Positions 40,406 through 53,376 are shown, numbered from the stretch's first letter. The stretch is 64,000 bases of DNA from Tetraselmis striata (GCA_006384855.1 VCJN01000420.1:1-64000); one strand, 5' to 3'. Program-made: numbers and translations. Notes: generated from the letters alone by a model not told the origin.

Positions 40406-41208
40406 TCACTCAGCCGGGACCAGCGCCTCCTTTGGTGTCTCGCCCTCAGTTGGAAGCCCGGCGCCAGCGCCGTCCGGCGCCGCGGGCGCCTCAACCGCTG
40501 CCTCCCCGTTCGCCGCATCAGCCTCAGCATCGCCGGCAGCCGCAGGAGCGGCTGCGGGCGCGGGGGTAAGTGTAGCCGTGGGCTCGCCGGCCTCCCCGCC
40601 AGCATCAGCGCCGCCCGTAGCTCCCTCTTGACTCGGCTGCGTGGCCTCCGGTGCCGGCGCTGGTGCCTCTGGGGCTTCAAGAGCCTCCGGGGGGGCTGCT
40701 GCCTCGGCCATCTCGACATCTGCGTCAGGCGGGGGATCCCCTGCTTGCTCATCCATCTCTACCTCCGCTGCAGCCGGCGCCCCGCCTCCCCCTTCCCGGA
40801 CGCCGCCCGTGTCCGCCGCCTCCCCTAGCCCTGGCCCTGTCGCTTCTGCTGTCGGCTGCTGGGCCTCCGCGGCCGCCACCGCCGCCACCGCTGCCGCCGC
40901 GGCCGCCTCCTCAGCCGCCTTGGCCGCCGCCGCGGTGGCTGCTGCCTGCGCCACCGCCGCTGCCTGCGCCGCTTCCCGCTTTGCCGTCTGCTCTTGCTGC
41001 TTTAGGTTCTCCGCCTGTGTGGTGCAGGGCGCGCCTCAGGCAGACTGCCCTCACCCCCCGGGGCGAATTGGGGGGGGGCGGGGATGGGCGCACCGCAACC
41101 AGGTGGGGGAAGCGCGGGAAGGAGCCATCTTCGTAGCGCTCCTCTGGAAAGCGGGAAGGCGACCGTCAGTCGTTTTTTTTTGCACATATTTTCTTCCAGG
41201 AAAGCTTT

Positions 41209-41257
<49 letters not shown>

Positions 41258-41642
41258 TGTGAAGGGTGGAGGGGGAAGGGAAGGAGGACCCCCCCTTCTT
41301 CTCCGGCAACCACGGCTCCCCTGCCCCCTTGTCTGGAAATCCCCCCCTCCCTTCCCCCTCCAATCCCACCTCCCTTTCACCCCTCCTGCTCCCGCCTTCA
41401 TTTAGTGCACGTATCCCATCACCAGCTCAGCGTCTCACCACATCACCGCTGGGGGATGAAAACGGCGGCGGCGGGGGGGGGGGGGGGGGAGGGTGCGCAC
41501 CAGTCGGCACCCATCGCAGCAGCCGCAGACTGCCCGCGCCTGCCGAGTCGGAGGTCACCCATTTCTTAGTCCACTTACGGACTCGGCCGGTGAAGTTCTG
41601 CTGCACGCCCTGCCCGCGCGCGATGCTGCCGCGCGTGGTCAT
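40406..41642 (-). CDS. Ala/Glu/Pro-rich unknown protein, three exons
   Basis: CDS complement(join(40406..41014, 41100..41143, 41579..41642)), 238 residues; all junctions are GT-AG and phases agree. The N-terminus is the only compact part: MTTRGSIARGQGVQQNFTGR, then VQERYEDGSFPRFPHL and a Gln/Lys-rich helix (AENLKQQEQTAKREAAQ). The remaining ~180 residues are Ala, Glu, Pro and Gly with almost no hydrophobics, so intrinsically disordered. The YEDGSFPRFPH segment is a candidate conserved motif, but I do not recognise the family. The opposite strand of the last exon is also open, a consequence of composition. Intron 1 contains a (GT)n tract and a G run. Confidence 0.65.
41218..41256. repeat. (GT)n microsatellite
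   Basis: About 18 GT units, within intron 1 of the Ala/Glu-rich gene. Confidence 0.95.
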
Positions 41643-43173
41643 GGCGGCCCGTCAGCTTGAGCCCGTAGCAGCCTCCCCTCACCCCCAGAAGTGAAAAAGC
41701 GGCCGCGATCGTGTTCAGCCCGCAGTTCAGCAGCGAGCGCGTGTCAGATTTCAGCCACGGCACAGCACCCTGGTCGGGGCAGGGACAGTGGGCTCGGCCG
41801 TCGCGGTCTCCGAAGCAGCACAGGTTGTGCGACGCTGGGGTGTGGTGACCGACTGCTGTGGGCTCACCCAGCAGCGCGCGATGCTGGGCGCACCCTACCA
41901 CTCCGCCTGCTCGCGCCTCTGCTGGGGATAATGGTTCTCCGCGGGCTTTCTGGTCCACCGGTAAACACGACTTCAACAAATATTTATTTTGAATAATTTC
42001 AATTGTATCTTGATATAATACCGACTATTTCAAGCACATGCCGGTACCGTACGGTAGAAATCCTTATATCGCGACCCAGCATATCGATACAAATATGTCA
42101 GTATTTCACGACATTTTTCGGCGCCGGAAACGGGCGGCAGCAAGCCTGCCCACAGTTATGAATCAACAGTCTGCCCCAGATGTATGCTGCACAAAATGTA
42201 CGACTACAGTACTGAGCTAATGATGCTGCTGGTTCTGACGGGGGGCAGAGAACACAGGGGGAAAACATCGTCGATATCGCCGACTATACCAGCCCGCACA
42301 TACCATTTCAGTGGCATGTTTCCGCCCCATCAGGCGCTGCTGTGATGCTGAGCAAGGATTATAATCGTTTCGACCGTGCGAGCGCTGACACAGTCACGAT
42401 CTCATGGCGACATAATAATGACTATAATTGTGCAGAGAATAGCAGGTTGGCATGCTACTAGGCATTATTGTCTGTAATGGCATAGAGATCATACCACATG
42501 GTGTGGTATGAAGCAGTCTACACAATTACAAATTTAATGTTGGCTACTACACAACAAAATGAAACTGATGTACACATTCAGACTTACACTGATCGCACAC
42601 TCAGCAGCACACAGATGCTTCAGAAGTTCACATAATACCCGGAATAATATTGGAACGATGAGTGCGCCAAAATACGATCCTGAACAAATAACAGCGTGAC
42701 CAGCAATGACAATGCGATACTCATGGGTAGGCTCCCAGCGATGCACCCATATAAATACCAGTTGTGATGGGACACTTTGCAATGCAGCAGCGAGCCATAT
42801 ATACTTGCACGGAGTGTGCGCTACTTGCACACACAGCTAGCATTAGTGCATATCAGAATGGGAAGCTAGCCGTGCTCATATATGCAGCCAACAGGTCCGC
42901 CCTTTCCAGTCAATCAAAACACAGCTCGCCGTGTCTGACCTGGCGGATGGTATGACAGGGTAGTTAAGTATTACAAGTGCTGCTATACATTTGTTTCGGC
43001 TGCGGGCGAAGGCAGTCAGTCAAGCTGTCAAGCATCTCATCTGAAATTCACATCGGATTCGTAGTATACATTGAGTACATGCATTCGCTTGCTCTTTCAC
43101 CGCTTTGATGGTTGGCAGCCCAATCCTGAGATTGGTGATTCTTGTGGCGGCCAGGCTTGGCTTGGACAGGGGA
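41643..43173. other. Spacer between the Ala/Glu-rich gene and the F-box/LRR gene
   Basis: GC-rich to about 41980 (5' flank of the minus-strand gene), then AT-rich. No gene or repeat recognised. A small inverted repeat ataccacatggtgtggtat sits at 42492-42510. Confidence 0.4.
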
Positions 43174-45033
43174 CTAAAGGGAAGCATGGCCATTTGAGCA
43201 GCGATGCTGGCGATCCTGTGACGGAGCTGTGGGATTAAGGAATACATTTAGTGCCTCCCTTCGAAATTCCACATGCTGTGGTCGCCGCTGTGCCATCGCG
43301 TGGAAGGACACAGGAATGAGGATCTGCAAGCAGCGGTGCAGCAATGAAGAGGTGGCGGCAAAGTGTTCCACTCCAGCCTGTGTCATCAGGTGGCAGCTGC
43401 GCAGGTCCAACGTCTGCAGCCTGCTAAGGCAGGCGCCACTGGAGAGGCTCACAAGCGCGTCGTCCGTCGCGCCGCCCGATACACTGAGCGACTCCAGGTC
43501 CGGGCAGAAGCGGGCGATGCTCTCAATAGCAGAGTTGCCAACCTGCGGAGGACGCATTCCGGCACAAAACTCAGTCCGCGGTGTGCCAAGGCGCCTGATA
43601 ACGTCATCGATATTAGCGATATGTAAGGCGGTGGCGCCATTATCCATGCACAAGAGAAGCCCTCACCTTTAGCAGCCGCCCACCCAGGTGGCACCGCCGC
43701 AGGCCCGGCCTCGCTTGGGCAACCACAGCCACGCCGGTGTTGGTGATAAACTCGCTGTAGCCTTCGATCTCCAGGTCGCGCAGCGCCCGGCTATGGTGCG
43801 CGAGTGAGTAGAGGGCGCGGTTGGTGATGCCCGTGTTGTGCAGCGTCAAGCTCTGCAGCTGAGTGCAGCCTGGACAACCACAGCAGCAGCAGCAGCAGCA
43901 GCGCACATAGCTCAGATGCTGGTCACGAGGGAGATGGCGCTTCCTAGGGGCGAATGCGATCACATGTAGAGGCGCTCACCCTCAGCAAGCGTGCACATCC
44001 CCTCATCCGTGAACATCTCCGAGGCGCGCGAGTACGGCACGAAAAAGAGGTCCAGGGTCACGAGGCCCGGCGCGTGCTGCGCCAGCAGCGTGGCCATCTG
44101 GTCGCTCATGCCGCCCAGGCAGCTGGTGCGCTCGTCCAGCGAAAGGTGGGCCAGGTTTGCCAAGCAGCTGGCGAGCGGCGGCAGGGTGAGCTGCACCGGT
44201 GAAGGGGGGCGATACTTCCAGCCCTGCTGCACGCGGTCCGCTGTCTGCTGCGCCTCGGACTTGCTGGACCTGCTCCGCCAAGAGCAGGGACGGATGAGTC
44301 AAAACCGAGTGCCATCCAGAGGGGCGGCTAGGAAGTGAATGTTTTTCTGTGTGTGTGAATGTGTGTGTGTGTGTGTGTGTTTGGGGGGGGGGGGGGGGGG
44401 GGGGACGCGTAGCTCCGGAATAATAACTTACTTGGGGTGTGACAGGTTTGTGAGTATGCCACTGAGGGTGCCGGCGCACCTACAGGGGCCCCTATGACAA
44501 GCCTCAAATGCTATAGGAACATTGCTATAGTTGCGATATAGTTTCGTCTACATGTAACCTTTGACAGGTCGGGCAGGTTATTTTTAATCGGAACATGCGG
44601 GGTCCTGTTGCCAAACGGATTACCTGCAGAAGCATAGCGCCTGGAGGGATTGCTTGGAGCGTTGGGCCAGGCGCAGCAGGTCTGCTGCCCGCAGCCCCCG
44701 CTGCTCAGAAGCGCTGCGGAACACCAGCTGCCCCCAGTGGTGTGGCAGCGCCAGGAAGTCCGCCCAGTCGCGGCGCACGCTGAGCGCGCGGCACTTGGAG
44801 CGCACATCCAGCCGGGTGACAATCTCAAAGATAATATCTTGTGGCAACTCGCCCAGGCTGGGCTCTTGCGCAGTTTTGCCCGCGGTAAACGATCCATGGA
44901 CCATCTCGAAAATCTTGCGCGGCAACCCCGGCGTGACGCACCTGCTGGCGGGGCGAGCAGGGCGCCCGTCTGACACGTTATTTACCACTGTCCCCTCCCG
45001 CACCATTTCCCAATACACGGCCACACATTTCAT
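43174..45033 (-). CDS. F-box / leucine-rich-repeat protein, four exons
   Basis: CDS complement(join(43174..43542, 43667..43869, 43980..44269, 44624..45033)), 423 residues; all junctions are GT-AG with matching phase. An F-box lies at about residues 58-100 (LGELPQDIIFEIVTRLDVR, then RRDWADFLALPHHWGQLVF). It is followed by leucine-rich repeats of the AMN1/FBXL type: LAHLSLDERTS, LVTLDLFFV, LQSLTLHNTGITN, LRDLEIEGYSEFITNTGVAV, LESLSVSGGATDDALVSL and LQTLDLRSCHLMTQAGVE. F-box/LRR proteins select substrates for SCF ubiquitin ligases: the F-box binds SKP1 and the repeats bind the target. Intron 1 contains a dispersed repeat and a (GT)n/G-run tract. The start at 45033 is the first ATG; one at 44904 is also possible. 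Confidence 0.88.
44467..44585 (-). repeat. Dispersed repeat copy in intron 1 of the F-box/LRR gene
   Basis: Minus strand reads acctgcccgacctgtcaaag, gttacatgtagacgaaacta, tagcaatgttcctatagc, gaggcttgtcatagg and ends ggtgcgccggcaccc. Sense to its host gene; collinear with the copy at 24841-24960. Confidence 0.65.
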
Positions 45034-47340
45034 GTATCTTGAATATATAGTCAGCAGCGTTAATGATTAATAACTTTCAATGTATATGTTGCATGTAATT
45101 CTTGGTGAAGTAGAATTCTTTCGACTACCGCCCCCCCCCTCCCACGCCCCGTGTTCCCAAGTAAACATTTGCATATCGGATAGCCCGGAGGTGACAGACT
45201 TTCTTCCGGGTATACTTGCAACGACACTGCTACCCCAGCATCCTGGGGTGTACTGGGTATATATTGCCCCCACAACCCTCCAACACGTGCAGGGCTTCAC
45301 CAGCTGCTTGCTGCATGCGTGCATCGATATTGAGACGAGGTTGGGTCGATGTAAGGACGTCGATCCATGAGCGCCGTAGCTTACTCTCCTCTCCGAGAGA
45401 GAGCTTACTCTTACACTCCGTGTTAACCGGTATAAACGTCGACATATATCGGCCAGGGACGTCTACAGCAACATAGGTGTTTACGTGTGACACCACGAAA
45501 ATTCTGTCGGTGTCATCAAGCTGTACGATACTTTATCCCGGTGTGAGCATCAAGCACAGCAAGTGCGGTAGCGATTAACCACGGGGCGACTGCCTTACTA
45601 CCGCCCATTCTCGGCGTAATGATAGCGAGTATCGCTCGTCGATGAAAGAAACGGCAAAAATCGCTGCGCCGCCCAATACCCCTCATCGGATGTTGACGTC
45701 ACTACGGCGTGGAATCAAGCGTCGGAAATTGCCAACCGTGTTTACTGCCGCTCTTTGAGGAGCGCCGACTGCTGAGGCGCGGCTCTACGGAAGCTGGCGT
45801 TGTGGAGTTTCCATGCATGTTCAATATATAACTAGTGCATTCTGTCGTCCTATGGAAGTAGCTGCAAGCACTGCCGCTAGAGGGGCGCTATGGAGACGGA
45901 TGTTGGCAGCAGGTGACGATACCCTGACGTGTCTTTTCGATATATTTTATCGAACCCAGGGTCGGAGATTTATGGCATTGTACCACACGTGCCTTGACCG
46001 GCTTGCGCTCCCCAGTCGCTGACCAGCAACGTGCGTATATGTATCAGGATATGTGATGGCGCTTGCGGGGCAGCTCATGTATCGCATGGGTTGTCGGTGT
46101 AGAGAGTGCGACAGGTAGTGCTGGTTGCTGTGATCATGGAGTGGACGATGGAGTGGAACGGACCGTGGTACCGGGTACGAGTAGCAGCGACTAGTCGCTA
46201 GCGACCTACTACCTGGTACGGTACAGGTAGCGGGTGTATCACTGATGCTGCTGCGCTGGTCGGATATGGGCTACGGTACGTCGGAACTGGCGGCCGGCCA
46301 CAAGTGCGAGAACGTACCCCAACTCGGTCCCGCAAATTGCTTGCTGTGATGAGTGAGTGCCGAGGATCGCGTAATTTTGGCGACTGTACAGTCGCTAATC
46401 GTTATATATTATTCCTCACAAATAAGTATGGCGGCTTCGCTGCTATGAGAAAAGGAGACTGGAGTGGGCCTTTATCCCTTTTATGTCGAGTGGCCGAAAC
46501 CGGTCCCGATGAGATCAACTACAAACGTAAAGTATGTTTCAATCATGACACATGCGCACATCTTAACAACGTCGTTATTGTTTTGAACATTTGAAATCCA
46601 TATACTAATATTGTCTTTCTATCCGTATTATTATACGAAGTGTCTCCACATGCAAACGGGTAATTGTAGTGTTCCTAAAACACTACCTGCTTTAAACACG
46701 GTTGAAATAAAATATACAGATCCATATATACATCAGGTATATGCAACATTTATGTTCACGTATAGAAGTCATCTGCATAACTAGCTGCCTTAAACACACA
46801 TAATATTCAAAATATATATAGATGGGACGACTACGGGCGGGCGTACCCGGTATCTTAAATTAAGGATTGTACATGGAGGACCACCATCGCAGCTGCAGTA
46901 CGCGGGCGGAGGTCGCGGATATTCGGCGGGAATAAGTCGGAAGTAGAGGTAGTACATACAGGGGAAGTCGGAAGTACGGGAAGTCGGCAACGTCAGCATC
47001 GTCTGCGCGCCGTCAGCACCTGTCCGCGCCTAGATTATGAATCCAATATAAATCCGAGATGTCATCAGCATATATCGTTTTTATGCAGCGGAGCATCTGA
47101 GATATTATTAGCGAATAGTCGCTAGTCATTTGGCTAATAAGGATTAGTAGTCGCTTAGATGTTAACTACCATTCTTGCCTCGCGTGGATTCTTGTATGAT
47201 TATACGGCAACATTTATTGTATATATGTCATACAATAACTGTGGGATGGCCCAGCCTCACGGGACCGGCACTTGGCCGGTTTAAATGGGTTAAATGGCCA
47301 CGCGCATTCTCTTTAGTTCAACTTCAAATCTTGTGCCGAC

Positions 47341-47371
<31 letters not shown>

Positions 47372-48099
47372 CCGCCACATACCATGTTGCGCAAGACAGT
47401 GATCACCGGCTTCCTAGCTTTGGCCCGCCGAGCCCCCTTGCTACCCCTTTAGCATAGGCACCCGACTCGCCCAACGGCAACACGTGTGCAACGCGAAGAA
47501 CTGGATGGCGATTTCGTGTCAGTACCGGCTCGCATGCCGGGGATCGGACCTTTCGCCACACTACCACGGTGCCAAGTAAGGCGCGGAAATGGTACTACCG
47601 TCATAGTAGTGCGTGCGGCCACCGCTCCCAACGGTGTGGTGCGGTTGTAAGAGTGGCCGACATAGTAGGCTTGACGGAAAGGGGTAAGTATTGGGAGAAA
47701 TGCGCTCGCCGTGTATACCACGCCACTGCACTCATCAATCGACGCCAATATGGTTTCGATTGTTACTGAACGCAACAGCCTAGGTGACTAGTAGCTCGCG
47801 GGGTGGCGGAGGGTAACGGAGGGGCTGCATGGGCGGGGGAGTCGGAGGGGGTTGCCGCCGCCCATCAGCGCGGGGAATAATGGCTACGTCGCAACATGCT
47901 ACTCTTCTACCCCCCCCCCCCCCTCCAAAGTGCCCAAGACAACCATTCTGTTGATTCGGGGGGAATATCGCTCTTCACGCCTCTCGACACAAGAGCCCCC
48001 CATTCTCTCTGGCGTTCGGCTCGCCGGCGAAGAAGACCGCCATTTCCAGGCAGTAACCATCCATGCGCCGATGTGACCACAACTCGGCTGGCCATCGCA
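45034..48099. other. Long spacer without supported genes
   Basis: Short open frames only; none shows a recognisable motif. Contains a (CAA)n tract at about 47353-47371 and a C run at 47911-47923. A possible small ORF at 45813-46022 cannot be supported. Confidence 0.4.
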
Positions 48100-48790
48100 A
48101 CCCCCTTCACGCACCCGGTCGGCGCCAACCGGCCATCACTATATATGCCGCCTCCGGGCCACCCACGCACGCGGCAGGCGCCATCGGGCCGCCACTTTGC
48201 GCAGCTGGTCGGCACCATCAAGCCGCCGCTGCACCTTGTGCCCCTAGTCACTTCCACGGCCCCGGCTAAGCAGTGAGTCGGCGCAAACGGGCCGCCGTTG
48301 CACCACGTAACACGGTCGCTTCCGGAGCCCGAGCACGCAGTGAGTTGGCGCCATCGGGCCGCCACTGCACCCATGTGCTCAGCAGCCGCTTTCGCGCCCC
48401 GGACCCGCAGCTGGTCGGGGCCAATCAACGGGCCGCCGTTGCACCATTTACCATGGGTGCTCATGCAGCCCGGGCACGCATTCGGTCGGCGCCATCGGGG
48501 TATACCATTGCACCGTGTGCCCCGGCCGCTTTCGCAGCCCGAGCACGCAGTGGTCGGCGCCATCGGGTAACTACCGCACCGTGTGCCCTTGCCGCTTCCG
48601 CCGTCCGGGCACGCAGCTAATCGGCGTCGACGGGCCGTCGCTACACGTTGCTGTGCCCCGGTTGTTCTCGAAGTCCGGGCATGCACCTGGTCGGCGCCCT
48701 CGGGTCTCCACTTCCGCAGCCTGGGCACGCAGCGTGCCGGCGCCAAAGGGCTGCCGCTGAACGTTGTGCCCCGGCTGCTTTCCCCGGGGC
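48100..48790. repeat. Degenerate ~66-bp minisatellite
   Basis: About ten imperfect units built on ggtcggcgccatcgggccgc, ttgcaccgtgtgccccgg, ccgctttcgcagcccg and agcacgcag. Spacing is near 66 bp with indels. The minus strand is open through most of it and gives a degenerate Cys-containing repeat (for example SGRGTRCNG), probably a by-product. Confidence 0.75.
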
Positions 48791-49322
48791 TCACAACCGT
48801 TGTGCCGCCGTTATACGCCTGGCTCGTCGGGCTGCCCTTTCTGCATCCCCAACCTTGCGCGAGTTTGCCTACATACTACATCGTTTACTACAACCCCCCG
48901 CCCGCCCGCCCTTCGCATGCCCCTCCGAGCGATGGTAGTGTTGTGCGCAGCATCCGTACCAACCCGCCATGTGCGGGTGATGGCGCGAGCTGGGATTGGA
49001 GGGAGTGTGAAGCACGGGGAGTGGTTGGTTTCAGAGAAGCTATCTTGCTCGCCTGGGCGCCGCATGCATCATATATATGTATATCTAGCTAGGCGAGCGT
49101 TGCGATGCCCGGCGGTGCGCGCGCGTTGTGCCAGGGCGGAGCATCCATGAGGATATGTGCTAAAGTACTAAAGCATCCCCTACCTACATAGTACATATGA
49201 AGTAGTGTATGTAATCGTTACATGAGCTAGCTGCAAAAGTCGATAAGGAAACCACCCAAAAAAGCAATAGGAAACGTCCACTACAGCAATAATTGCGCAG
49301 TGGAAGCAGCATCAGAATAGGG
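48791..49322. other. Spacer
   Basis: No supported features. Confidence 0.35.
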
Positions 49323-49535
49323 GGCGGAATGTGCACGGGCAGACGCATCAGACTTGGCCGTCTGCACTCCGGCAGAGAGAATGCCGCCCAAGGTACCATG
49401 CACGCAAGCAGAGACTCGCTGCCCCAACCTCCGCCACATGCGCGACAGGTGATGGCGGAACTCAGCGGGCGGTTGGTTGGCAACAAAATTCCGAAGAGCC
49501 TGGACGGACCGACCACGAAGGAAGCATGAAGTCGG
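49323..49535 (-). repeat. Dispersed ~200-bp repeat, copy 2 (inverted relative to 34089)
   Basis: Reverse-complement relative of 34089-34285. Here the minus frame extends further (VQALRNFVANQPPAEFRHHL, then RVSACVHGTLGGILSAGVQ), supporting a coding origin. Confidence 0.6.
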
Positions 49536-52500
49536 GACAGAGGACCGCCTGGAAAGTTGTGCACAGCAAGTAACACCGCGATGATATAGACCACCGTCAA
49601 AGCGGATTTTCCGATTGACCGCGGTCCTCAACCACAAAAGGATAGTACCGGTGAACACCCTGGGGCGGAAGACGCCCGGTCCGCCGCCAGCTTGTTGCGC
49701 TCGGCCTCGGTCGCCGCGATCCCCGGGGTGCACCAGCGGGGTCGTTGCCCGAAGTGGGGTCGTGGAGGACTCGCACGCGAAATATCGATCATGTAATGTC
49801 GATCAAGCCCCCCCGCCCCCCCCCCCCCCACGCACCTTGCCAGCGTCAAATCTGACAGCTGCGAGAGGTCCGATGGGCGTAGTAGGCCACTCCCGAGCGG
49901 TCCCGGTCGAGCACCGACCCCGCTTCAATCACCACGGAAGCCCACAATTAAAAAAAAAAGCACGTTGCATGCGGTTCTTGTAGTTCGCGACGGAGCAGAT
50001 AGGCAGATGACCCACGAGGATATCCGTGGCAAGTAGTGTATTAACGTTGATGTCAATAAGTAGCCAGCCCCGTTTTTCTCCGAGATGGTCGCTGCTCTCC
50101 CGCCCCGGCCGTCGCCCTGCGGCCGGCGCCCAAGATGTGTCTCGGCAATGTGCATGCGCCCCCTCCCTCTCTTGAAATGCTTACTGCGAGTATTAGTTGG
50201 GGTTTTCTCTTCCATTGTCTACTTAGCAGGCGCGAGACGTGAGCTGCACCGTTACGGCGCTAGTATGTTCACGTGGCGTGCTCGTACCGCCCGAGGAGTG
50301 CATAGACCCAGCAAATAGACTGTTTAGATAGACATAAACTGTAACTCGGCATTCTCATAGTCCGACGGAAGTTGTTGTTCGCCCGTACGGCTCGACCCCG
50401 CGCGCGGTTAGCCAGCGCACCTATCCCGGGAAGCGATGCTCCCGCATGATGATGCTTCATCGTGTGCTTAAGAGCACCATGGTGCTTGTCTGTCTCCGCC
50501 ATCATCCTCTGTCGCGGTGCAGTACCCACCACGGGGTCGCGCCGCGACAGCCACTCCATCCCTCCCAACCTTCACTTCGTTCAGCAAATTCGTCGCGAGT
50601 CTGCCTCTAAGGCTTTCTGACCCCTCCAAAAAGCTTGTAAAAATGCCAAAGTGCCATTTCGGCAATATGCTTGCGCCCCCTCCCTCCCTTGAAATCCGTA
50701 GTCGCGGTCGCGCTATGCTGTGTGACTGACTCGGTCGGCGAGTCAGTATCTGCAGCGACTATTATCCATTTACGCCCTTATCTAACGAAATCGGTCAAGG
50801 CGGACAATGGGAGATGCAAATTAACCCTAATGGTTCCGCCGCGCCTAATGGGGAAACACGCCGCCGCCCAGCTTTTTGCCGCCTCGCTAGATCTAGCAGC
50901 TCCAATGCTTGCAGGGTGACTGTCCGGTGGGAAACGAAGTAGAAACTCCTCGTAAGGTAGCTAACATGCACGACATCATAACATATTCGTGCTCGTAATG
51001 GTAATGCTATGATACAACATCGACAATACACAACGTCATGTCTATGTAATATTTTAATATTACGTGATATTTTTATTGTATGCGCGCCAATTTAATATAT
51101 TACTATATCGCAAACACATATTTGTATTGTGAATTATATAGATGTCACAGAAAACCGCTCAGGGAGCGAGCACTACTGTGTAATTTGGTGTAGTACGACT
51201 GCCCTTTATCCGACCCCTGTCGCCTAGCTCCTTCACCTCGCCGCTGCCGTAGGGGCTATACTTTGTGGCTTAGCGCCATAATCTAGTATGCCAATTGAGG
51301 GATGCAGCATGCATGTCATATCGCATTCTTTGACGTGTTACAATCAAGCAGTATCAAGTTACATGCAACAGCAAGCATACTACCTTTCTTTATCTCAGTG
51401 GGTAGTTAGAATGCTCAAAATATTATATTGCTAGTTAAAGACGATTCTATGACGAGTCAGAAACCAAGAGTCACACCATAAGGAACGTAAAGCAGAAGCT
51501 TACCCGATACCAGCTTACCAGGTCGCCTGGCAATAACAATAGTTGCAAGACATATAGATAGCGCTGACCGCTCTTATATATGGAAGTGGGTAGACTGGAG
51601 TTGGGTGTCAAGGCAACTATCAATCCTCCTTGACTAAAATGAACCATAATTTGATGACGCGGGAGCCCACCCACACCGAGCCTCCATGCAGCCAACCGAC
51701 TAATACTTGCACAACATGCAGCGCATCTAAACAGGGGGGGGGGGGGGGGGGGGGGCAGTAAGGCTAGAATGCCTAGATAGGCAGATAGAAGCTGAAGTCC
51801 TCAGGGCGTAGGAGTGACAGATTTTGTGAGCCAAGCATAGCCCATTGCTTATTTGCATCGAGACGTAGCAGCTGGGCGCGTTCCAGCCAACTTCAGGCTG
51901 GCCCTTTGTGCGCAGTCCTCCTACTAATCCGCCCCGACTCGACCATAGTCATATCTACTTGCAGAGCTTTCCAGGGCGTCCAGGGTCACCTGCAGCAGCG
52001 CGTGTAGTGTGGCCACGATCAGGATATTTGGACAACGCTGTACTATTTAATTCTGCCCCTGCGGGTTTCTCGCATAATGCCGTGCTTGTCGAGTACAATG
52101 AATATGCTTATGAGTAGTGAAGTATGTATTTATCATCTTTCACGATATACTGATTTCCCATAAATGCAACAAGAATCATCACTGGACCGGAAGGGAGGGG
52201 GGAGAGGGAGGGAAGCATTCGCAAATTTGTTGATGAGGTACATGTTGCCGTGCACAAAAGTGTGCTACCTCTAGTGCCTCGGGGACTTTTGTATGTGAGG
52301 ATAAATCCAACATGGTTTTGTTGTATCGTCATTCCGGGACCGGTACGGTAATTAGGGAAATTTCTGTCAAAGGTAGGTACGCGACTGTACCGGTACCGAT
52401 AAGAGCGCGCTGCGGGCGGGACCTACAGAGCGCACCCGCCCACCACATCAGCCAGCTCAACTGGCAGGATATAAGCTCATACACCATCCCGCGGCCAGAG

Positions 52501-52569
52501 GCCCGGGTCAACTACGGGGAGGGGGGTCTACGGGCGGTAGCCGGGGCGGCGGACTTGGGGTGTGCCGCC
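49536..52569. other. Long AT-richer spacer
   Basis: No supported gene. A ~48-bp direct repeat (ggcaatatgcttgcgccccc type, with tccctcccttgaaat) occurs at about 50139-50180 and 50659-50697. G/C runs are at 49807-49829 and 51735-51756. Confidence 0.4.
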
Positions 52570-53376
52570 CTAGCCGGCGCGGGCGTGCTTCAGGCGGCCG
52601 ATGGCGGTCTCGTCGCAGTGGAGATGGTGCTCCCAGCAGTCCCGGCTGTGCAACGAGCTGGGCATGCACAAGGTGATGTTGCACTGCACGCAGTAGCACG
52701 AGCTCCAGTGCTCCTCGCCCTCGTCACGGTAGCAACGGCAGCACCTTGACTGCTTGCTGCGGCGGTTCGCGTATCGCCCGTGGTTGCCAGGGGCGTGCTG
52801 GCCGTCGGTGTCCAGGTAGCGCTTGGGCGCGATGGCGAGGCGGTGGCCGGCGGGACGGGATGGCGCCAGGTCTCCCTCCAGCCCTGGCTGGCTGCCTTGC
52901 GACTCGGCAGACATGTCAAGGTTGTCGGCAGGCAGGGGCTCGGTGGCTGGGATAGAGGCTGGGAAAGAGTTCGCAAGGATGGATGGGATCTCTGTGTGGG
53001 TGCGGGTGTCGGGAACGACATTGCCTGTAACGCGACTGCCACCCAGCGCACTCGCACTCGCATCAGCAGCAGCGGCAGGGCGGGGCGGCACGAAAGGGCC
53101 GACGGCAGTCACTTGACCTCGTGGCGCAGAGGCAGCCGAAGGAGGGGTGCGACCATCAGTAGCTTGCTCGCGGCGGAGTGTCTGGTCGGGCTCTTGGACA
53201 TCGGCCGGGGCATGGTCCCAGCGGACCCTCCAATTGCCATCACAGACGGACTCGGTAACGTTGCCGAACAGGTGAGCATGCTGGCACCGACGCTGGTCGC
53301 CATTAAAATGTGGCTGGGTTAAAATGTGGCCTCGGCAGGCTGATACACGAGCGCCTTTGGTGACGGAGGTCCTCAT
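52570..53376 (-). CDS. ORF with N-terminal chromo/Tudor-like segment and piggyBac-type C-terminal Cys cluster
   Basis: Single open frame of 268 codons on the minus strand. Near the start HLFGNVTESVCDGNWRVRWD resembles the small beta modules found at the N-terminus of protist transposases. A Pro/Ala-rich disordered linker follows. The C-terminal 60 residues are SRCCRCYRDEGEEHWSSCYC, then CNITLC, DCWEHHLHCDE, with the C..C...C..C...LC...C...H order of piggyBac C-terminal zinc domains. No DDE core lies between them, so it is either an internally deleted transposon gene or a separate non-catalytic partner. A CAG acceptor-like site before HAHLFGN leaves room for an upstream exon. Function unknown. 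Confidence 0.5.
   Translation of the reverse strand: MRTSVTKGARVSACRGHILTQPHFNGDQRRCQHAHLFGNVTESVCDGNWRVRWDHAPADVQEPDQTLRREQATDGRTPPSAASAPRGQVTAVGPFVPPRPAAAADASASALGGSRVTGNVVPDTRTHTEIPSILANSFPASIPATEPLPADNLDMSAESQGSQPGLEGDLAPSRPAGHRLAIAPKRYLDTDGQHAPGNHGRYANRRSKQSRCCRCYRDEGEEHWSSCYCVQCNITLCMPSSLHSRDCWEHHLHCDETAIGRLKHARAG

Noticed and set aside
40641..41405. Plus-strand 254-codon Ala/Ser frame
   Set aside because: Opposite strand of the three-exon Ala/Glu-rich gene, whose junctions keep phase.
47470..47580. Possible tRNA (ggggatcgga-type T-arm on the minus strand)
   Set aside because: Arms do not pair into a cloverleaf; no tRNA called anywhere.
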